64,000 bases of DNA from NCBI GenBank assembly GCA_036496805.1, contig DASXKN010000019.1, positions 1 to 64,000 on the forward strand, given 5' to 3'. This document shows, in pieces, positions 1 through 8,729 of the stretch. How positions within the stretch are numbered: the first letter of the stretch is position 1; each line of letters begins with the position of its first letter. The position numbers were made by a program, and so were the translations under genes. The notes under the pieces were generated by a model. The model was not told the origin of the DNA and searched no databases. It was given only the letters and a program-made list of their open reading frames with translations. This DNA comes from SZAS-103 sp036496805 (lineage in GTDB: Bacteria > Pseudomonadota > Gammaproteobacteria > Xanthomonadales > Xanthomonadaceae).

Positions 1-1562
1 GGATCCTTGATGTCGCAGGTCTTGCAGTGGACGCAGTTGGCGGCGTTGATCTGCAGGCGCTTGCCGCTTGTATCCTCGACGATCTCGTAGACGCCCGCGG
101 GACAGAATCGCGTGCACGGATTGTTGTATTCCTTGGCGCAGCGGTCGATGCAGATATTCGTGTCGAGCACGTGCAGGTGGATGGGCTGGTCCTCGTCGTG
201 CTCGGTCGCGGCGAAGTAGACGCCGGCGAGGCGGTCGCGTGGGGGCAGGGTGCGCTGGACGTAGTCGCGCTTCGGCTCTTCGTGCTGGCCGACGCGATCG
301 AGCGAGGACCAGTCGGGCTTGCCCTTGAGCGTCCACGGCGAATGGCCGGCGGTGACGGTTTCCCAGCCGGCGTTGAGCAGGCCGAACCACTTGCCCTTCT
401 TGAAGCCGCCCTTGATGTTGCGGACCTTCTTCAGCTCGTCCATTGCCGGCGAGGCGCGCAGCTTTGCATCGAAACCAACCGAAGATAGAGACTGCGCAGC
501 GTGTTCCGCAGCGAGAACACCGGACCTTATCGCCTGGTGTACGCCCTTGATCTTCGGCACGTTGAGCAGGCCGGCGGTATCGCCGATCAGGATCGCGCCG
601 GGCATCTCGACTTTCGGCAGCGCCTGCCAGCCGCCGGTGACGATGGCGCGCGCGCCGGCCGAAAGGATCGTTCCTTCCTCGAGCAGCGGTTTCACGCTCG
701 GATGGTTCTTCCACTGCTGGAAGGCCTCGTAGGGCTGGAACTGCGGGTCGTGGTAATCGAGGCCGCAGACGAAGCCGAGTGCGATGCGATCCTTGTCGAG
801 GTGGTAGAGGAAGCTGCCGCCGTAAGTGTTGTTGTCGAGCGGCCAGCCGAGCGTGTGCACGATCTTGCCGGGTTCGGCGGCGCCGGGCTTGACCTGCCAG
901 AGCTCCTTGATGCCGATCGAGTAGCTCTGCGGCTGGCTGTCGGCATCGAGGCCGAACTTCTTGATCAACTGCTTGGTGAGGCTGCCGCGCGCGCCCTCGG
1001 CGAGTACGGTGAGCCTGGCGTGGATGTCGATGCCCTGGGTGTAGCCGGGCTTGTGCGAACCGTCCTTGGCCACGCCCATGTCGCCGATGCGCACGCCCAT
1101 CACCTTGCCGCTGTCGTCGAAGAGCGTGTCGGCGGCGGCGAAGCCGGGATAGATCTCCACGCCCAGCGCCTCGGCCTGCGGCGCGAGCCACGCGCACATC
1201 GCGCCGAGGCTGACGATGAAATTGCCTTCGTTGTGCATCTGCGGCGGCGTCGGGAGTTTCTTGTGCCCGGTCTTGTTGAGCATCCAGAACTCGTCGGTCT
1301 TCGCCGGCACGCAAATCGGCGGCGGGTTGTCGCGCCAGCCGGGCAGCAGGGCGTCGAGCGGGCCGGGCTCGATCACCGCGCCGGACAGGATCTGCGCGCC
1401 CACGGTCGAGGCCTTCTCGATCACGCATACCGTCAGCTCGGGCTTGATCTGCTTGAGGCGGATGGCGAAGGCCAGGCCCGCCGGCCCGGCGCCGACCGCG
1501 ACCACGTCGTATTCCATGACATCGCGCGGGGCAGCGCTTTCGTTGGAGCCCGTGTCGCTCAT
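1..1562 (-). CDS. Electron transfer flavoprotein-ubiquinone oxidoreductase (3' end outside window)
   Basis: Membrane-associated flavo-iron-sulfur enzyme that passes electrons from ETF, fed by acyl-CoA and amino-acid dehydrogenases, to ubiquinone. The ATG at 1562 gives MSDTGSNESAAPRD followed by an N-terminal FAD Rossmann motif (VGAGPAGLAFAIRL). The frame stays open to base 1. Near the window edge the protein has the cysteine-rich C-terminal ferredoxin-like domain (CIDRC, NNPCTRFCP, NCVHCKTCD), which binds the 4Fe-4S cluster. About 520 codons are present; family members have about 550 residues, so only the last few tens are missing. It is divergent from the amidase at 1672. Identity is secure; the termination point cannot be seen. 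Confidence 0.93.
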   Translation of the reverse strand, partial: MSDTGSNESAAPRDVMEYDVVAVGAGPAGLAFAIRLKQIKPELTVCVIEKASTVGAQILSGAVIEPGPLDALLPGWRDNPPPICVPAKTDEFWMLNKTGHKKLPTPPQMHNEGNFIVSLGAMCAWLAPQAEALGVEIYPGFAAADTLFDDSGKVMGVRIGDMGVAKDGSHKPGYTQGIDIHARLTVLAEGARGSLTKQLIKKFGLDADSQPQSYSIGIKELWQVKPGAAEPGKIVHTLGWPLDNNTYGGSFLYHLDKDRIALGFVCGLDYHDPQFQPYEAFQQWKNHPSVKPLLEEGTILSAGARAIVTGGWQALPKVEMPGAILIGDTAGLLNVPKIKGVHQAIRSGVLAAEHAAQSLSSVGFDAKLRASPAMDELKKVRNIKGGFKKGKWFGLLNAGWETVTAGHSPWTLKGKPDWSSLDRVGQHEEPKRDYVQRTLPPRDRLAGVYFAATEHDEDQPIHLHVLDTNICIDRCAKEYNNPCTRFCPAGVYEIVEDTSGKRLQINAANCVHCKTCDIKD

Positions 1563-1671
1563 TGCATTCTCCGGTCGCAAGCCCGGAATTATTGGGCTTG
1601 TGGCCGCATGCGGCAAATCCCCCGGCCATGCGATCATGGCCCGAACGACTGGCGATCACAGGGATTCGTGC

Positions 1672-3033
1672 ATGGCCGATATCGACGAGCAGCCACTGGA
1701 CCAGCTCAGGCAGGCGCCGCTGACCTGCGTGCTGCACGCGCTGGCGCTCGGCCGCTGCAGCAGCGAGGCGTTGACCCGATCCTGCCTGGCGGCGATCGAG
1801 CGCGACCGCGCCCTCAATGCGTGGACCTGGGTGGATGCCGAAGGCGCGCTCGCCGCGGCACGCGCTTCCGACGCGCGCCGCTCGGAAGGCCGGCCGCTGG
1901 GCCGCCTCGACGGCGTGCCGATCGCGATCAAGGACAATATCGACGTCGCCGGCATGCCGACGAGCATCGGCCTGCCCGGCCGCGAGGTCGCGCACGCGCC
2001 ACGCGATGCGCGCGTGGTCGACCGCTTGCGCGGCGCAGGTGCGGTGCTGCTGGGCAAGACCAACCTGGATGAAGCGGTCCTCGGCACGCTCGGCCGCAAT
2101 CCCACCTTCGGCGACGTCGGCAATCCGCTGCATGCCGGGAAAGCGTCAGGCGGTTCGTCGGCTGGCTCGGCGGCTGCGGTCGCCGCGGGCCACGCGATCG
2201 CCGCGCTCGGCAGCGACACCATGGGTTCGGTGCGCATTCCGGCCGCGTTTTGCGGCCTGGTGGGACTGAAGCCGACCTTCGGCGAACTGTCCTGCCGCGG
2301 CGTCGCGCCGGCGTTGCGCCGCGCCGATACCGTGGGCCTGCTGGTGCGCGGGGTCGAGGACGCGGCCCTGCTCCTGCCCCTGATCGCCGGGCACGACGCG
2401 GGCGATCCGGCGCAGCAGTTGCATCTTCCGTTCGCGTTGCCGGACTGGTCGCCGGGCCAGATGCGCGCCGGCGTGATCGGCGACCTCGCCGCCCTCGGTG
2501 CGGACGCGGCGGTGATCGCCGGCTTCGAAGCGGCGATGACGCGTTGCGTGCAGGCCTTCGGCGAAGTGCGACCGGTGGCGCTGGACCTGGCGCCGCTGAA
2601 GGTCGCCGAGACGCGCCGCGCGGCCCTGCTGCTGATGGAAGCCGAGATCCTCGCCGCCTACGGCGACGAGGTCTCGCGCGGCTCCGAGCGCCTGCGCCAG
2701 ATGCTGGACTACGCGCGGCGCAAGTCGGCGGTGGACTACGCGCGCGCCGATCGCCTGCTCGACGTCTACACCCAGCGCGTGCGTCGCCTGTTCGACGACT
2801 TCGACGTGCTGCTGCTGCCGACCGTGCCTTCGCTGCCGCCCGCTTTCGGCGGCGAGGAGCCGGCGAACCTGGCCGACTTCACCGCGCTGGCGAGCCTGGC
2901 CGGCTTCCCGGCGCTGAGCCTGCCGTTGCCGGGCGGCCTGGGACTGCAGCTCGTCGGTGCGCCGCGCAGCGACCTGCGCCTGCTGGAACTCGGCGAGATC
3001 CTGCAGGCGATGGTCGACTGGCAGCCGGATTGA
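1672..3033 (+). CDS. Amidase (amidase signature family)
   Basis: About 453 residues from the ATG at 1672 (MADIDEQPLDQL). The open frame extends upstream, but the family alignment begins here. The Ser-cisSer-Lys triad of the amidase signature family is visible: Lys87 in AIKDN, Ser162/163 in GGSSAGSA and Ser186 in DTMGS. The nucleophile loop reads DTMGSVRIP, where most members have DTGGSIRIP or DTAGSxR, a mild deviation close to the active site. The substrate cannot be read from the sequence. GatA is less likely because gatB and gatC are absent nearby; allophanate hydrolase or a general amidase such as AtzF-like are alternatives. It lies 40 nt ahead of the AlkB-like gene and probably shares its transcript. 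Confidence 0.85.
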   Translation: MADIDEQPLDQLRQAPLTCVLHALALGRCSSEALTRSCLAAIERDRALNAWTWVDAEGALAAARASDARRSEGRPLGRLDGVPIAIKDNIDVAGMPTSIGLPGREVAHAPRDARVVDRLRGAGAVLLGKTNLDEAVLGTLGRNPTFGDVGNPLHAGKASGGSSAGSAAAVAAGHAIAALGSDTMGSVRIPAAFCGLVGLKPTFGELSCRGVAPALRRADTVGLLVRGVEDAALLLPLIAGHDAGDPAQQLHLPFALPDWSPGQMRAGVIGDLAALGADAAVIAGFEAAMTRCVQAFGEVRPVALDLAPLKVAETRRAALLLMEAEILAAYGDEVSRGSERLRQMLDYARRKSAVDYARADRLLDVYTQRVRRLFDDFDVLLLPTVPSLPPAFGGEEPANLADFTALASLAGFPALSLPLPGGLGLQLVGAPRSDLRLLELGEILQAMVDWQPD

Positions 3034-3073
3034 TAGCCGCGCCGATCGCCGATCCGATCGCCGGTTGCGACGC

Positions 3074-3673
3074 ATGACGTGGGAGCGGATCGATCTGCGC
3101 GATGCGGACCTGCGTTACGACGCGCGCTGGCTTGCGCCCGCTGAATCCGACGCGCTGTTCGCGGCCCTGCGCGAAGGCATCGCCTGGGAATGCCACCGCA
3201 TCCGCCTGTTCGGCCGCGAGGTCTCCTCGCCGCGGCTGTCGTGCTGGATCGGCGACGCCGATGCGGCCTACACCTATTCGCGTACCCGTTTCGAGCCGCG
3301 ACCATGGCCGGAAGCGCTGCGCGCGCTCTGCGAACGCCTGCGCGACGAACACGGCGTCGACTTCAACGGCGTGCTCGCCAACCTCTACCGCGACGGCCGC
3401 GACGGCATGGGCTGGCATGCGGACGACGAGCCGGAGATCGATCCGCGTGCGCCGATCGCTTCGCTGAGCCTGGGCGCGCCGCGTCGCTTCGCGCTGCGCC
3501 ATCGTGGCGATCGCGCGCTGCGAACCGTCATCGAACTCGGGCACGGCAGCCTGCTGCTCATGGCCGGCGACACCCAGCGTCATTGGCAACACGCTTTGCC
3601 GAAGACGGCGCGCGTGGTCGGGCCGCGCATCAACCTGACCTTCCGACGGATCCTGGCGCAGTCGGGCGCCTGA
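3074..3673 (+). CDS. AlkB-like Fe(II)/2-oxoglutarate dioxygenase (alkylated nucleic acid repair)
   Basis: About 199 residues from the ATG at 3074. The AlkB fold is recognisable: a substrate-lid region (RLFGREVSSPRL), then GMGWHADDEPEID with the HxD iron ligands His115 and Asp117, the distal ligand His170 (QRHWQHALPK) and a 2-oxoglutarate-binding RINLTFR near Arg185. Members of this compact AlkB/ALKBH2-like group oxidatively demethylate 1-methyladenine or 3-methylcytosine. The open frame continues upstream to 2957 inside the amidase gene, but the family begins near MTWERIDLRD. No Ada-like regulator is next to it. The class is certain; the preferred substrate (DNA or RNA) is not. Confidence 0.88.
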   Translation: MTWERIDLRDADLRYDARWLAPAESDALFAALREGIAWECHRIRLFGREVSSPRLSCWIGDADAAYTYSRTRFEPRPWPEALRALCERLRDEHGVDFNGVLANLYRDGRDGMGWHADDEPEIDPRAPIASLSLGAPRRFALRHRGDRALRTVIELGHGSLLLMAGDTQRHWQHALPKTARVVGPRINLTFRRILAQSGA

Positions 3674-3726
3674 AGCTGCGATGCGCATAGACCGAGTTGC
3701 GATCAAACACGCAGGACCTCGGGATT

Positions 3727-3803
3727 GTCATCCCAGCGAAAGCGGGGATCCGGCGGCTCCAAACACAACAAAGACACTGGATTCCCGCTTTCGCGGGAAT
3801 GAC
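3727..3803. repeat. REP-like inverted repeat (GTCATYCC family)
   Basis: Two inverted arms, GTCATCCCAGCGAAAGCGGG and its near complement ending TTCGCGGGAATGAC, are separated by about 30 nt. The same arm type recurs at 18830-18921 and 47992-48158. It lies in the gap between the convergent AlkB-like and auxiliary lipoprotein genes and could act as a transcript-end structure. It resembles the short interspersed palindromes common in proteobacteria. Confidence 0.75.
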
Positions 3804-3852
3804 GGGCAAGAGCGGTGAGGCACGCTTTCTTATGAATGAACGCCAATGGGTG

Positions 3853-4515
3853 TCAGCGCTTCGGCGCGACCGCCGGTTCCTCCATCCGCGCCTGCTGGCC
3901 GTTCGCGAACGTCCAGCCGACGAGGTCGTGTACCAGCGAGGCCAGCGCGCCGTCGAAGGCGCGAGCCACGTCGTGAACATTCGTGGTGGACGCGGTCGCG
4001 GTGGCGCGGAAGGTGCGGCTGGAGACCGCGCGGCTGTGCGCCGAGTCGACCAGCTTGGCGTTGAGCACGATGACGACTTCGGGCGGACCGCCCGGCGTGT
4101 TGTACACGGCTTCGTCGTCGCGCAGGTCGAGCTGCAGGCTGAAGTCGTTGCGCAGGCCATTGGCCTGGCGGCCGACGGCGACGATCTTCCCGGAATCCTC
4201 GAACGCCTCGACGATCGCCGACTGCACGATTTCCGGCACGGTGTCGTCCCACGATACGTCCTTGTAGAACTGGATGCGCCCCGGCGTCGGGATCACCGAC
4301 AGCCTTCGCGATTCGAGCATGTCGTTGGCGTTGGGGCGGCCGACGGACAACTGCCAGCGCACCTGCGGCCATGCCGGATCGGGTTCGACCCGCACCTGCG
4401 GGGTGAGGATTTCCATCGGCTCGGCTTTTGGCAGGATGCCGCTGCACGAACACAGCGCGAGCGTGCCGGCGAGCGCGGCAACGAGGCGGAGGGAGACAAG
4501 TCGGTGCGCGCTCAT
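3853..4515 (-). CDS. ABC-type transport auxiliary lipoprotein (PqiC/DUF330-like)
   Basis: About 220 residues. The start at 4515 overlaps the mlaD stop by 4 nt (ATGA), giving translational coupling. The N terminus is a lipoprotein signal (LVAALAGTLALCSCSG) with a Cys at the lipobox. The remainder fits the ABC-transport auxiliary component family (PqiC/YmbA-like) found with MCE proteins. It is the last gene of the Mla-type operon and probably sits in the periplasm, anchored to the outer membrane, as the partner of the MCE protein. Assignment rests on context, the lipobox and the general family pattern; no single diagnostic motif exists. Confidence 0.75.
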   Translation of the reverse strand: MSAHRLVSLRLVAALAGTLALCSCSGILPKAEPMEILTPQVRVEPDPAWPQVRWQLSVGRPNANDMLESRRLSVIPTPGRIQFYKDVSWDDTVPEIVQSAIVEAFEDSGKIVAVGRQANGLRNDFSLQLDLRDDEAVYNTPGGPPEVVIVLNAKLVDSAHSRAVSSRTFRATATASTTNVHDVARAFDGALASLVHDLVGWTFANGQQARMEEPAVAPKR

Positions 4516-5468
4516 TTCGGCTGGAACTCCTCGGGTTTGTCGCGGCCCAGCAGGTAGCCCGCGGGATTGGCTTCGATCTGCGACGTCATGCGGTTGACCT
4601 CGCGCAGCACCTGGCGCATCTGGATCAGGGTCGGGCCGAGCTGGGCCAGGCCCTGGTTGCTGAAGCTGTCGATCGCGCCGCGGTTGGCCACCAGCATGTC
4701 GTTGGCGTTCTTGGTCAGCGCATCGAGCTGGGCCAGCGACTTGTCGAGGTGGTCGACCATCTCGGGCATCTTCTTGTTGAGCGAGGCGTCGACCGTGCCC
4801 ATGGTCTTCTGGGCCGTGGCCAGCACCTGGTTGAGGTGCTCGCTCGATTCCTTGACCGACTTGATCAGCGCGGCGATGTCCTGCTTCTGCGCGTTCACCG
4901 TGTCGGTGACCGACTGGATGTTCGCGAGCGTCTTGCTGATCCGCTGCGTGTTCTCCTCGCTGAGGATCTTGTTGATGTGGTCGAGCACGTTGGAGGCGGT
5001 GGTCGCGATGCCCTCGGAGGAATTGAGCAGCTTCTGGAACGCCGACTCGCTGGCGAACATCAGCGGAATGTGGTCGGGATCCTTCTGCACCAGCAGCGAC
5101 GCGCCGGGCGTGCCGCCGGAGAACTGGATGAAGGCCACGCCGGTAGCCAGGCTCTGGAGGGCGAGTTCGGCCTTGGTGTCGGTCTTGATCGGGGTGTCGG
5201 CTTTCACCCGCACGCGCGCGATCACGCGACGCGCGTCGCCCGTGGCCAGCCGCAGCTCGCGCACGTTGCCGACCTCGATGCCGTTGTACTGCACGACGCC
5301 GCCGACCGACAGGCCGGTGACGGCCTCGTCCTCGTTGAACTCGATGTCGTAGTCGCGGAAGCTGCCCTGCGAGGCGTATTTCGACGCCCACAGGATGAAC
5401 AGCAGGATCGCGGTGATCAGCCCGAGCGTGAACAGGCCGATGAGTACGTGATTCGCCTTGGTTTCCAC
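4512..5468 (-). CDS. mlaD: MCE-domain phospholipid transport protein (MlaD-like)
   Basis: 318 residues. One N-terminal membrane anchor (VLIGLFTLGLITAILLFILW, residues about 8-27) is followed by a single MCE domain (about 40-115, with GLSVGGVVQYNGIEVGNV) and a long helical region (about 130-310) with repeated heptad-like patterns. This is longer than E. coli MlaD (183 aa) and closer to the extended MCE proteins whose C-terminal helices form a channel. It should form the periplasmic lipid-binding oligomer on the MlaE/MlaF transporter. A GC-rich hairpin (5481-5503) lies in the 76-nt gap after mlaF. Confidence 0.9.
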   Translation of the reverse strand: METKANHVLIGLFTLGLITAILLFILWASKYASQGSFRDYDIEFNEDEAVTGLSVGGVVQYNGIEVGNVRELRLATGDARRVIARVRVKADTPIKTDTKAELALQSLATGVAFIQFSGGTPGASLLVQKDPDHIPLMFASESAFQKLLNSSEGIATTASNVLDHINKILSEENTQRISKTLANIQSVTDTVNAQKQDIAALIKSVKESSEHLNQVLATAQKTMGTVDASLNKKMPEMVDHLDKSLAQLDALTKNANDMLVANRGAIDSFSNQGLAQLGPTLIQMRQVLREVNRMTSQIEANPAGYLLGRDKPEEFQPK

Positions 5469-5544
5469 GTCAGTGCTCCTTGGCCGGGCGTCCGCCCGGG
5501 CCAGTACGGGTATCGCGATTCTGGGAGTCGGTGCAGGTCACGGT

Positions 5545-6489
5545 TCAGTGCTCCCCGATCGCCTGCTGCGCGGCGCGGCCGCGCGGGCCGTGGAAGTATT
5601 CCTGCACCCAGGGATGATCGAACTTCTCGACCTGCCGGATCGGTGCATTGATCAGCACCCGCTGGTCGGCGAGCACCGCGACCCGGTTGCAGATCGCATA
5701 CAGGGTGTCGAGGTCGTGGGTGATCAGGAACACGGTGAAGCCGAGCGCCTGCTGCAGGGTCAGGATCAACTGGTCGAAGGCGGCCGCGCCGATCGGGTCG
5801 AGGCCCGCGGTCGGCTCGTCGAGGAACAGCAGGTCCGGGTCCAGCGCGAGCGCGCGCGCCAGGCCGGCGCGCTTGCGCATGCCGCCGGACAGTTGCGCCG
5901 GCAGCTTGTCGGCGGCGCCGTCGGGCAGGCCGGCGAGGCGGATCTTCAGGCGCACGAGCTGGTCGCGCAGGTCCTCGTCGATGTCCTTGTGGTGCTCCTT
6001 GAGCGGCACCGCGACGTTCTCGGCCACGGTCAACGACGAAAACAGCGCGCCGTCCTGGAACAGCACGCCGCTGTTGAGCTCGATCCGGCGGCGCGCCTCC
6101 TCGTCCTCGCTCTGCGCGTCGGTGCCGAACACCGTGATCCTGCCCGCATTCGGGCGGTTGAGGCCGAGGATCGAGCGCATCAGCACCGACTTGCCGGTGC
6201 CCGAGCCGCCGACCACGCCGATGATCTCGCCGCGGCGCACGTCCAGGTCGAGGTTCTGGTGCACGACCTGTTCGCCGAACTGGTTGGTGAGTCCCCGCAC
6301 GACGATCGCCAGGTCGTTGTCCGATCCAACCTCGGGGCGGTTGCCCGGGGTGTCGTTGGCGCCCGGATCGTGGCGCGGTTTCGTCGCCTCGCGCAGCGGC
6401 GTGTCCTCCACGGGCTGGCCCTCGCCCGCATCGCCCGCGCGCGCCGGCTTGTCGATCTCCGGCTCTTCGGGATGGCGTCCACGGTTCAC
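5545..6489 (-). CDS. mlaF: Mla-type ABC transporter ATP-binding protein (MlaF-like)
   Basis: 314 residues from a GTG at 6489. Walker A GGSGTGKSVLM, signature LSGGMRKRAGLARA and Walker B DPDLLFLDEPTAGLDP are all present, in the arrangement typical of MlaF/MKL-type ATPases. About 55 extra N-terminal residues are charged and poorly conserved. This start lies inside the upstream copy of a duplicated 50-nt block from the mlaE 3' end (6482-6531). It probably reflects an ancestral GTGA overlap of mlaE stop and mlaF start. The protein energises the STAS-MlaE permease encoded upstream. Confidence 0.92.
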   Translation of the reverse strand: MNRGRHPEEPEIDKPARAGDAGEGQPVEDTPLREATKPRHDPGANDTPGNRPEVGSDNDLAIVVRGLTNQFGEQVVHQNLDLDVRRGEIIGVVGGSGTGKSVLMRSILGLNRPNAGRITVFGTDAQSEDEEARRRIELNSGVLFQDGALFSSLTVAENVAVPLKEHHKDIDEDLRDQLVRLKIRLAGLPDGAADKLPAQLSGGMRKRAGLARALALDPDLLFLDEPTAGLDPIGAAAFDQLILTLQQALGFTVFLITHDLDTLYAICNRVAVLADQRVLINAPIRQVEKFDHPWVQEYFHGPRGRAAQQAIGEH

Positions 6490-6531
6490 AGCTTGATCTC
6501 CATGAAGAACACCGCGGCGATCGCGTCGAGC
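6482..6531 (-). repeat. Second copy of the mlaE 3' end (50 nt)
   Basis: Positions 6482-6531 are identical to 6586-6635. The second block holds the last codons and stop of the functional mlaE. Partial similarity continues for another 20 nt or so beyond the exact block (ACCAGCGAGAT in both). The offset is 104 nt, so the junction between the two genes looks tandemly duplicated, leaving the mlaF start in this copy and the mlaE stop in the other. Confidence 0.9.
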
Positions 6532-6589
6532 TGGAATACGCCCACCAGCGAGATTCGCCTTGCCTGCCCGCGACTTTCCAACCCGCGGT

Positions 6590-7711
6590 TCACAGCTTGA
6601 TCTCCATGAAGAACACCGCGGCGATCGCGTCGAGCACGATCACCAGCGAGATGCACTGCACCACCGCCGAGGTGGTGCGTTCGCCGACCGACTGCGCCGT
6701 GCCCTGGGTCTGGAAGCCCTCGAGGCAGCCGATCAGCGAGATGATGGTCGCGAACATCGGCGTCTTGACGATGCCGACGATGAAATGGCGCAGCTCGATG
6801 ACCTGGTTCAGGCGCGACCAGTACAGGTCGAGCGGGATGTCCAGCGCCAGCCAGCTCACCACCGCGCCGCCGATGATGCCCGAGCACATCGCGATGAACG
6901 TCAGCAGCGGCAGCGCGATCAGCAGGGCGACCAGGCGCGGGATCACCAGCAGCTCGATCGGGTCGAGGCCGAGGGTGCGGATCGCGTCGATCTCCTCGCG
7001 GTTCTGCATCGCGCCGATCTGCGCGGTGAACGCGCTGGCGGTGCGGCCGGCGAGGATGATCGCGGTCAGAAGCACGCCGAATTCGCGCAGGAAGGCGTAG
7101 CTGACCAGTTCGACCACGTAGATCTGCGCACCATAGGCCTGCAGCACGTTGGCTCCGAGGAAGGCGAGCACCGCGCCGACCAGGAAGGACAGCAGGATCA
7201 CCAGCGGCACCGCGTCGAGGCCGACGATTTCCAGGTGGTAGACGGTCGGGGTCAGGCGGAACCGCGCCGGCCGCGAGAACACCTTGAGGAAGGTCTTCAG
7301 GGTCAGGCCCATGAAGGCGATCAGGGCGATGATCTCGACGATGCTGTCCTGCACCGAGAAACCCAGGCGCCCGAGCGCGGCGTAGAGGCCCAGTTCCTTG
7401 CGTTTCGGCGGCGGCGGGGTCGAGACGACCTCGTCGATGCGGGCCATCAGCGACAGGTGCGCGGGATTCAGCTGCAGCGCGTCGCGGCCGATCTTGAGCC
7501 GGCACAGCAGGCGGTTGAGCAAGGTCGCGCCGGCCGAGTCCAGGCGCTGCACGGCGGTCGCGTCGACGCTGCGCGCCTGCCCGGCCCGAGCGATCAGGTC
7601 CTCCAGGCGCGCGACGTGGGCGAGCACCCAGCATCCGCCCAGCCGCAGGGTCTCGGGCTGGCCGGATGCGACATCGATGGAGGGCGGATCGCCAGCGAGT
7701 ACGTCGGTCAT
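6590..7711 (-). CDS. mlaE: MlaE-type permease with N-terminal STAS domain
   Basis: 373 residues. Residues about 1-105 form a STAS/MlaB-like domain (VDATAVQRLDSAGATLLNRLL), fused here to the permease instead of being a separate protein as in E. coli. Residues about 110-373 match the MlaE permease family (FMGLTLKTFLK, FLVGAVLAFLGANVLQAYGAQIYVVE in part, REFGVLLTAIILAGRTASAF, GAMQNREEIDAIRTLGLDP, GCLEGFQTQGTAQSVG). It is the inner-membrane core of a phospholipid transporter working with MlaF and MlaD. The start overlaps the stop of the upstream DMT transporter (ATGA at 7708-7711). Confidence 0.93.
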   Translation of the reverse strand: MTDVLAGDPPSIDVASGQPETLRLGGCWVLAHVARLEDLIARAGQARSVDATAVQRLDSAGATLLNRLLCRLKIGRDALQLNPAHLSLMARIDEVVSTPPPPKRKELGLYAALGRLGFSVQDSIVEIIALIAFMGLTLKTFLKVFSRPARFRLTPTVYHLEIVGLDAVPLVILLSFLVGAVLAFLGANVLQAYGAQIYVVELVSYAFLREFGVLLTAIILAGRTASAFTAQIGAMQNREEIDAIRTLGLDPIELLVIPRLVALLIALPLLTFIAMCSGIIGGAVVSWLALDIPLDLYWSRLNQVIELRHFIVGIVKTPMFATIISLIGCLEGFQTQGTAQSVGERTTSAVVQCISLVIVLDAIAAVFFMEIKL

Positions 7712-8631
7712 CGGTTAGATAGCTGTCCTTGCGTGAGCATGCACAGGATTCCGCCCATCGTCAGCGTCACCCCCACGCCACCGCGGCGGGTCAGGGTTTC
7801 GCGCAGCCACCAGGCCGCGAACAAGAGGATGAACACCGACGAGGTTTCGTTCAAGACCGCGGCGACGGAAGCCTTGGTGTACTTGTACCCGCCGAGCCAG
7901 AGCAGCATCGACAACCCCTGGCCCAGTGCGGCGGCCAGCACGAGTGTAGGCCAGTGCAGGGGTTTGCGCCCCGAAAGCGTGCGCCGGGTCGGCAGCAGCC
8001 GCCCGAACTGCCCGCGCGCGGCGGCGATCGCGAGCATGCCCGCGAAGCCTCCGAGCAGGCGCAGGCCGGTGACCCAGAGCAGGGGCTGCTGCTCCAGGAT
8101 CGGCTTGACCAGCACGATCCCGACCGCCATCAGCAGCATCGCGACGACCCCGATCGCGGCGCCGCGGCGCTGCGCCACCGCATCCACGCCGCGCCATCCA
8201 TCCGCGGGCCTGGCGACGACCATCACCCCCGCCGTGACCAGCACGAAGCCCATACCCTGGATGCCGTTCAGGCGTTCGCCGAGGAAGCCGAACGACAGCA
8301 TCAGCACGAACGGACTGTAGAAATTGCCGATCACCCCCATCCGCCCGGCTCCGACCGCGTTGAGCGCGGTGAAGTACAGCGTGTCGGCCACCGCGAGGCC
8401 GAGGAAACCGCTGAGCATCGACAGCGCGACCTGCGCCGCCGGCATCTGCGGCGGATGCGCGCCATACAGCCAGGCGATGACCGGCATCAGCGTGCCGAAC
8501 ACGATCAGGTTCTTGAGGAAGTTCAGGGTCAGCGGCGGCAGCATCTCGCCGAGACGGCGGTAGAGGATCACGCCCGAGGCCCAGGTCGCGGCGCTGCCGA
8601 TCGAGAGGAGTTCGCCGATTCCGATCCGCAT
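7708..8631 (-). CDS. DMT-superfamily (EamA) transporter
   Basis: 307 residues with about ten hydrophobic segments in two EamA repeats (first half includes GSAATWASGVILYRRL; second half includes GVVAMLLMAVGIVLVKPIL). EamA proteins export or exchange small metabolites; the substrate cannot be predicted. The start at 8631 is the first ATG of the open frame. The gene overlaps mlaE by 4 nt, so it may be the first cistron of the Mla operon, an unusual partner for a lipid transporter. Confidence 0.85.
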   Translation of the reverse strand: MRIGIGELLSIGSAATWASGVILYRRLGEMLPPLTLNFLKNLIVFGTLMPVIAWLYGAHPPQMPAAQVALSMLSGFLGLAVADTLYFTALNAVGAGRMGVIGNFYSPFVLMLSFGFLGERLNGIQGMGFVLVTAGVMVVARPADGWRGVDAVAQRRGAAIGVVAMLLMAVGIVLVKPILEQQPLLWVTGLRLLGGFAGMLAIAAARGQFGRLLPTRRTLSGRKPLHWPTLVLAAALGQGLSMLLWLGGYKYTKASVAAVLNETSSVFILLFAAWWLRETLTRRGGVGVTLTMGGILCMLTQGQLSNR

Positions 8632-8729
8632 GGGCCACGCCGTTGAAACGACGATTATCGGTCATTCCGGCAAACACAGGTCGCATTCGACGGCTTGCGC
8701 GTGCGGGCGATCGGCCCCAGTCTGCGCGC

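Noticed and set aside
6486..7634. An alternative frame through mlaE that reads on through the duplicated block
   Set aside because: It enters the MlaE tail only because of the duplicated junction; the first part is an out-of-frame shadow of mlaE.
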